Shown here: positions 4,946-5,544 of the stretch, piece by piece | Layout: each line of letters opens with the position of its first letter | Position numbering within the stretch: position 1 is the stretch's first letter | Origin: Clostridiales bacterium | GTDB taxonomy: Bacteria > Bacillota > Clostridia > Christensenellales > JAISNN01 | Length of the DNA: 5,544 nucleotides | Direction of reading: 5' to 3' | Assembly: GCA_031289865.1 (NCBI GenBank) | Contig: JAITOQ010000130.1 | Span: 1 to 5,544, forward strand | Notes under the pieces: model-generated | The model's database searches: none | What the model was told of the DNA's origin: nothing | What the model saw: the letters and a program-made list of their open reading frames with translations, nothing else | Program-made: the position numbers and the translations under genes

Positions 4946-4950
4946 AATAA

Positions 4951-5544
4951 ATGGCACACAGAGTGGAAATATGCGGACTCAATACGGGAACTCTTCCCAA
5001 AATCAATTCGGAGGAAAGCCTCCGTCTGATAAAGCTGATCCAAAGCGGCGACACGGAAGCCCGTGAATATTTTATCCTATGCAACATTCGTCTTGTCTTG
5101 AGCCTTGTCCAACGGTTCGGACAAAAAACCTCAAGCGACGATTTGTTTCAAGTCGGTTGCGTCGGGCTTTTAAAGGCTCTTGACAACTTTGACACCTCTC
5201 TAAACGTCAAATTTTCGACCTATGCCGTTCCGATGATTATCGGAGAAATCCGAAGATTTATCCGCGACTCCTCGGCACTGAAGATTAGCCGCAATATCCG
5301 CGACGTCGCGTACAAGGCAATGCAAGCGCGTGAAAGATTGGAACGGGCGGGACGCGACGACCCCTCACTCACGGAGATTGCCGCGGAAATCGACGTCCCA
5401 TTGAGCGAAATTTCTTGCGCGCTCGACGCGATTTGCGACCCGATTTCTATCTATGAATCCGTCTACAGCGACGGCGAAAGCTCAATTCTCCTCATGGAAC
5501 AAATCGGCGACACAAAAAACACGGACGAACGCTGGATCGAAGAA
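4951..5544 (+). CDS. sigG: RNA polymerase forespore sigma factor SigG, 3' end missing
   Basis: Sigma-G directs late forespore transcription in endospore formers (small acid-soluble proteins, germination and spore-coat-signalling genes). The 198 visible codons of about 257 begin MAHRVEICGLNTGTLPKI, matching the sigma-G-specific N-terminus with VEICG. Region 2 follows: NIRLVLSLVQRF (45-56), DDLFQVGCVGLLKALDNFD (63-81), and NVKFSTYAVPMIIGEIRRFIRD (85-106), which contains the -10 reading helix. Region 3 is about 110-165 (KISRNIRDVAYKA, LTEIAAEIDVP, ALDAICDPISIYE). ERWIEE at the edge leads into region 4, which lies outside the window. The gene is preceded by a sigma-F-type promoter and an ideal ribosome binding site. 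In Bacillus and many clostridia spoIIGA and sigE lie directly upstream; here a membrane protein of unknown function takes that place. It could be mistaken for SigF, but the N-terminus and region 3 fit SigG better. Confidence 0.96.
   Translation, partial: MAHRVEICGLNTGTLPKINSEESLRLIKLIQSGDTEAREYFILCNIRLVLSLVQRFGQKTSSDDLFQVGCVGLLKALDNFDTSLNVKFSTYAVPMIIGEIRRFIRDSSALKISRNIRDVAYKAMQARERLERAGRDDPSLTEIAAEIDVPLSEISCALDAICDPISIYESVYSDGESSILLMEQIGDTKNTDERWIEE

Overview
The window suggests a chromosomal segment of an uncultured endospore-forming Firmicute (Clostridia-like). The main reasons are an unmistakable forespore sigma factor SigG at the right end, a YhcN/YlaJ-like spore protein, the clostridial-type cluster nadD–yqeK–rsfS, and strong AGGAG ribosome binding sites. 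The genus cannot be fixed from this sequence alone.

Layout. From 3963 down to 1 (minus strand) there is a probable operon of four genes: a NadD–YqeK fusion (2680-3963), rsfS with a long lysine-rich tail (1936-2595), a small exported YhcN/YlaJ-like protein (1409-1888), and lon, whose C-terminal part is cut off by the left window edge (1-1343). Diverging from this operon, on the plus strand, are a four-helix membrane protein of unknown function (4045-4866) and sigG (4951 to the right edge, cut after 198 codons). No RNA genes, insertion sequences or CRISPR arrays were seen, and no stretch over 300 bases lacks a gene.

How the genes fit together. The fusion couples NAD synthesis (NadD) to dinucleoside-tetraphosphate hydrolysis (YqeK), RsfS silences ribosomes, and Lon removes damaged proteins: a housekeeping and stress set. 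Sporulation is layered on top. A candidate sigma-G promoter sits just before the YhcN-like gene, and a near-ideal sigma-F promoter sits before sigG. The fusion gene appears to be transcribed as a leaderless mRNA.

The most unusual feature is a family of short palindromic elements. Four copies share the architecture GTATTC-N19-GAATAC. One lies between genes, one lies in lon and two lie in the HD domain of the NadD–YqeK fusion. The three coding copies are read in the same frame and give a (E/K)YS...IEY peptide. This resembles the in-gene palindromic elements known from Rickettsia, but the sequence is different.
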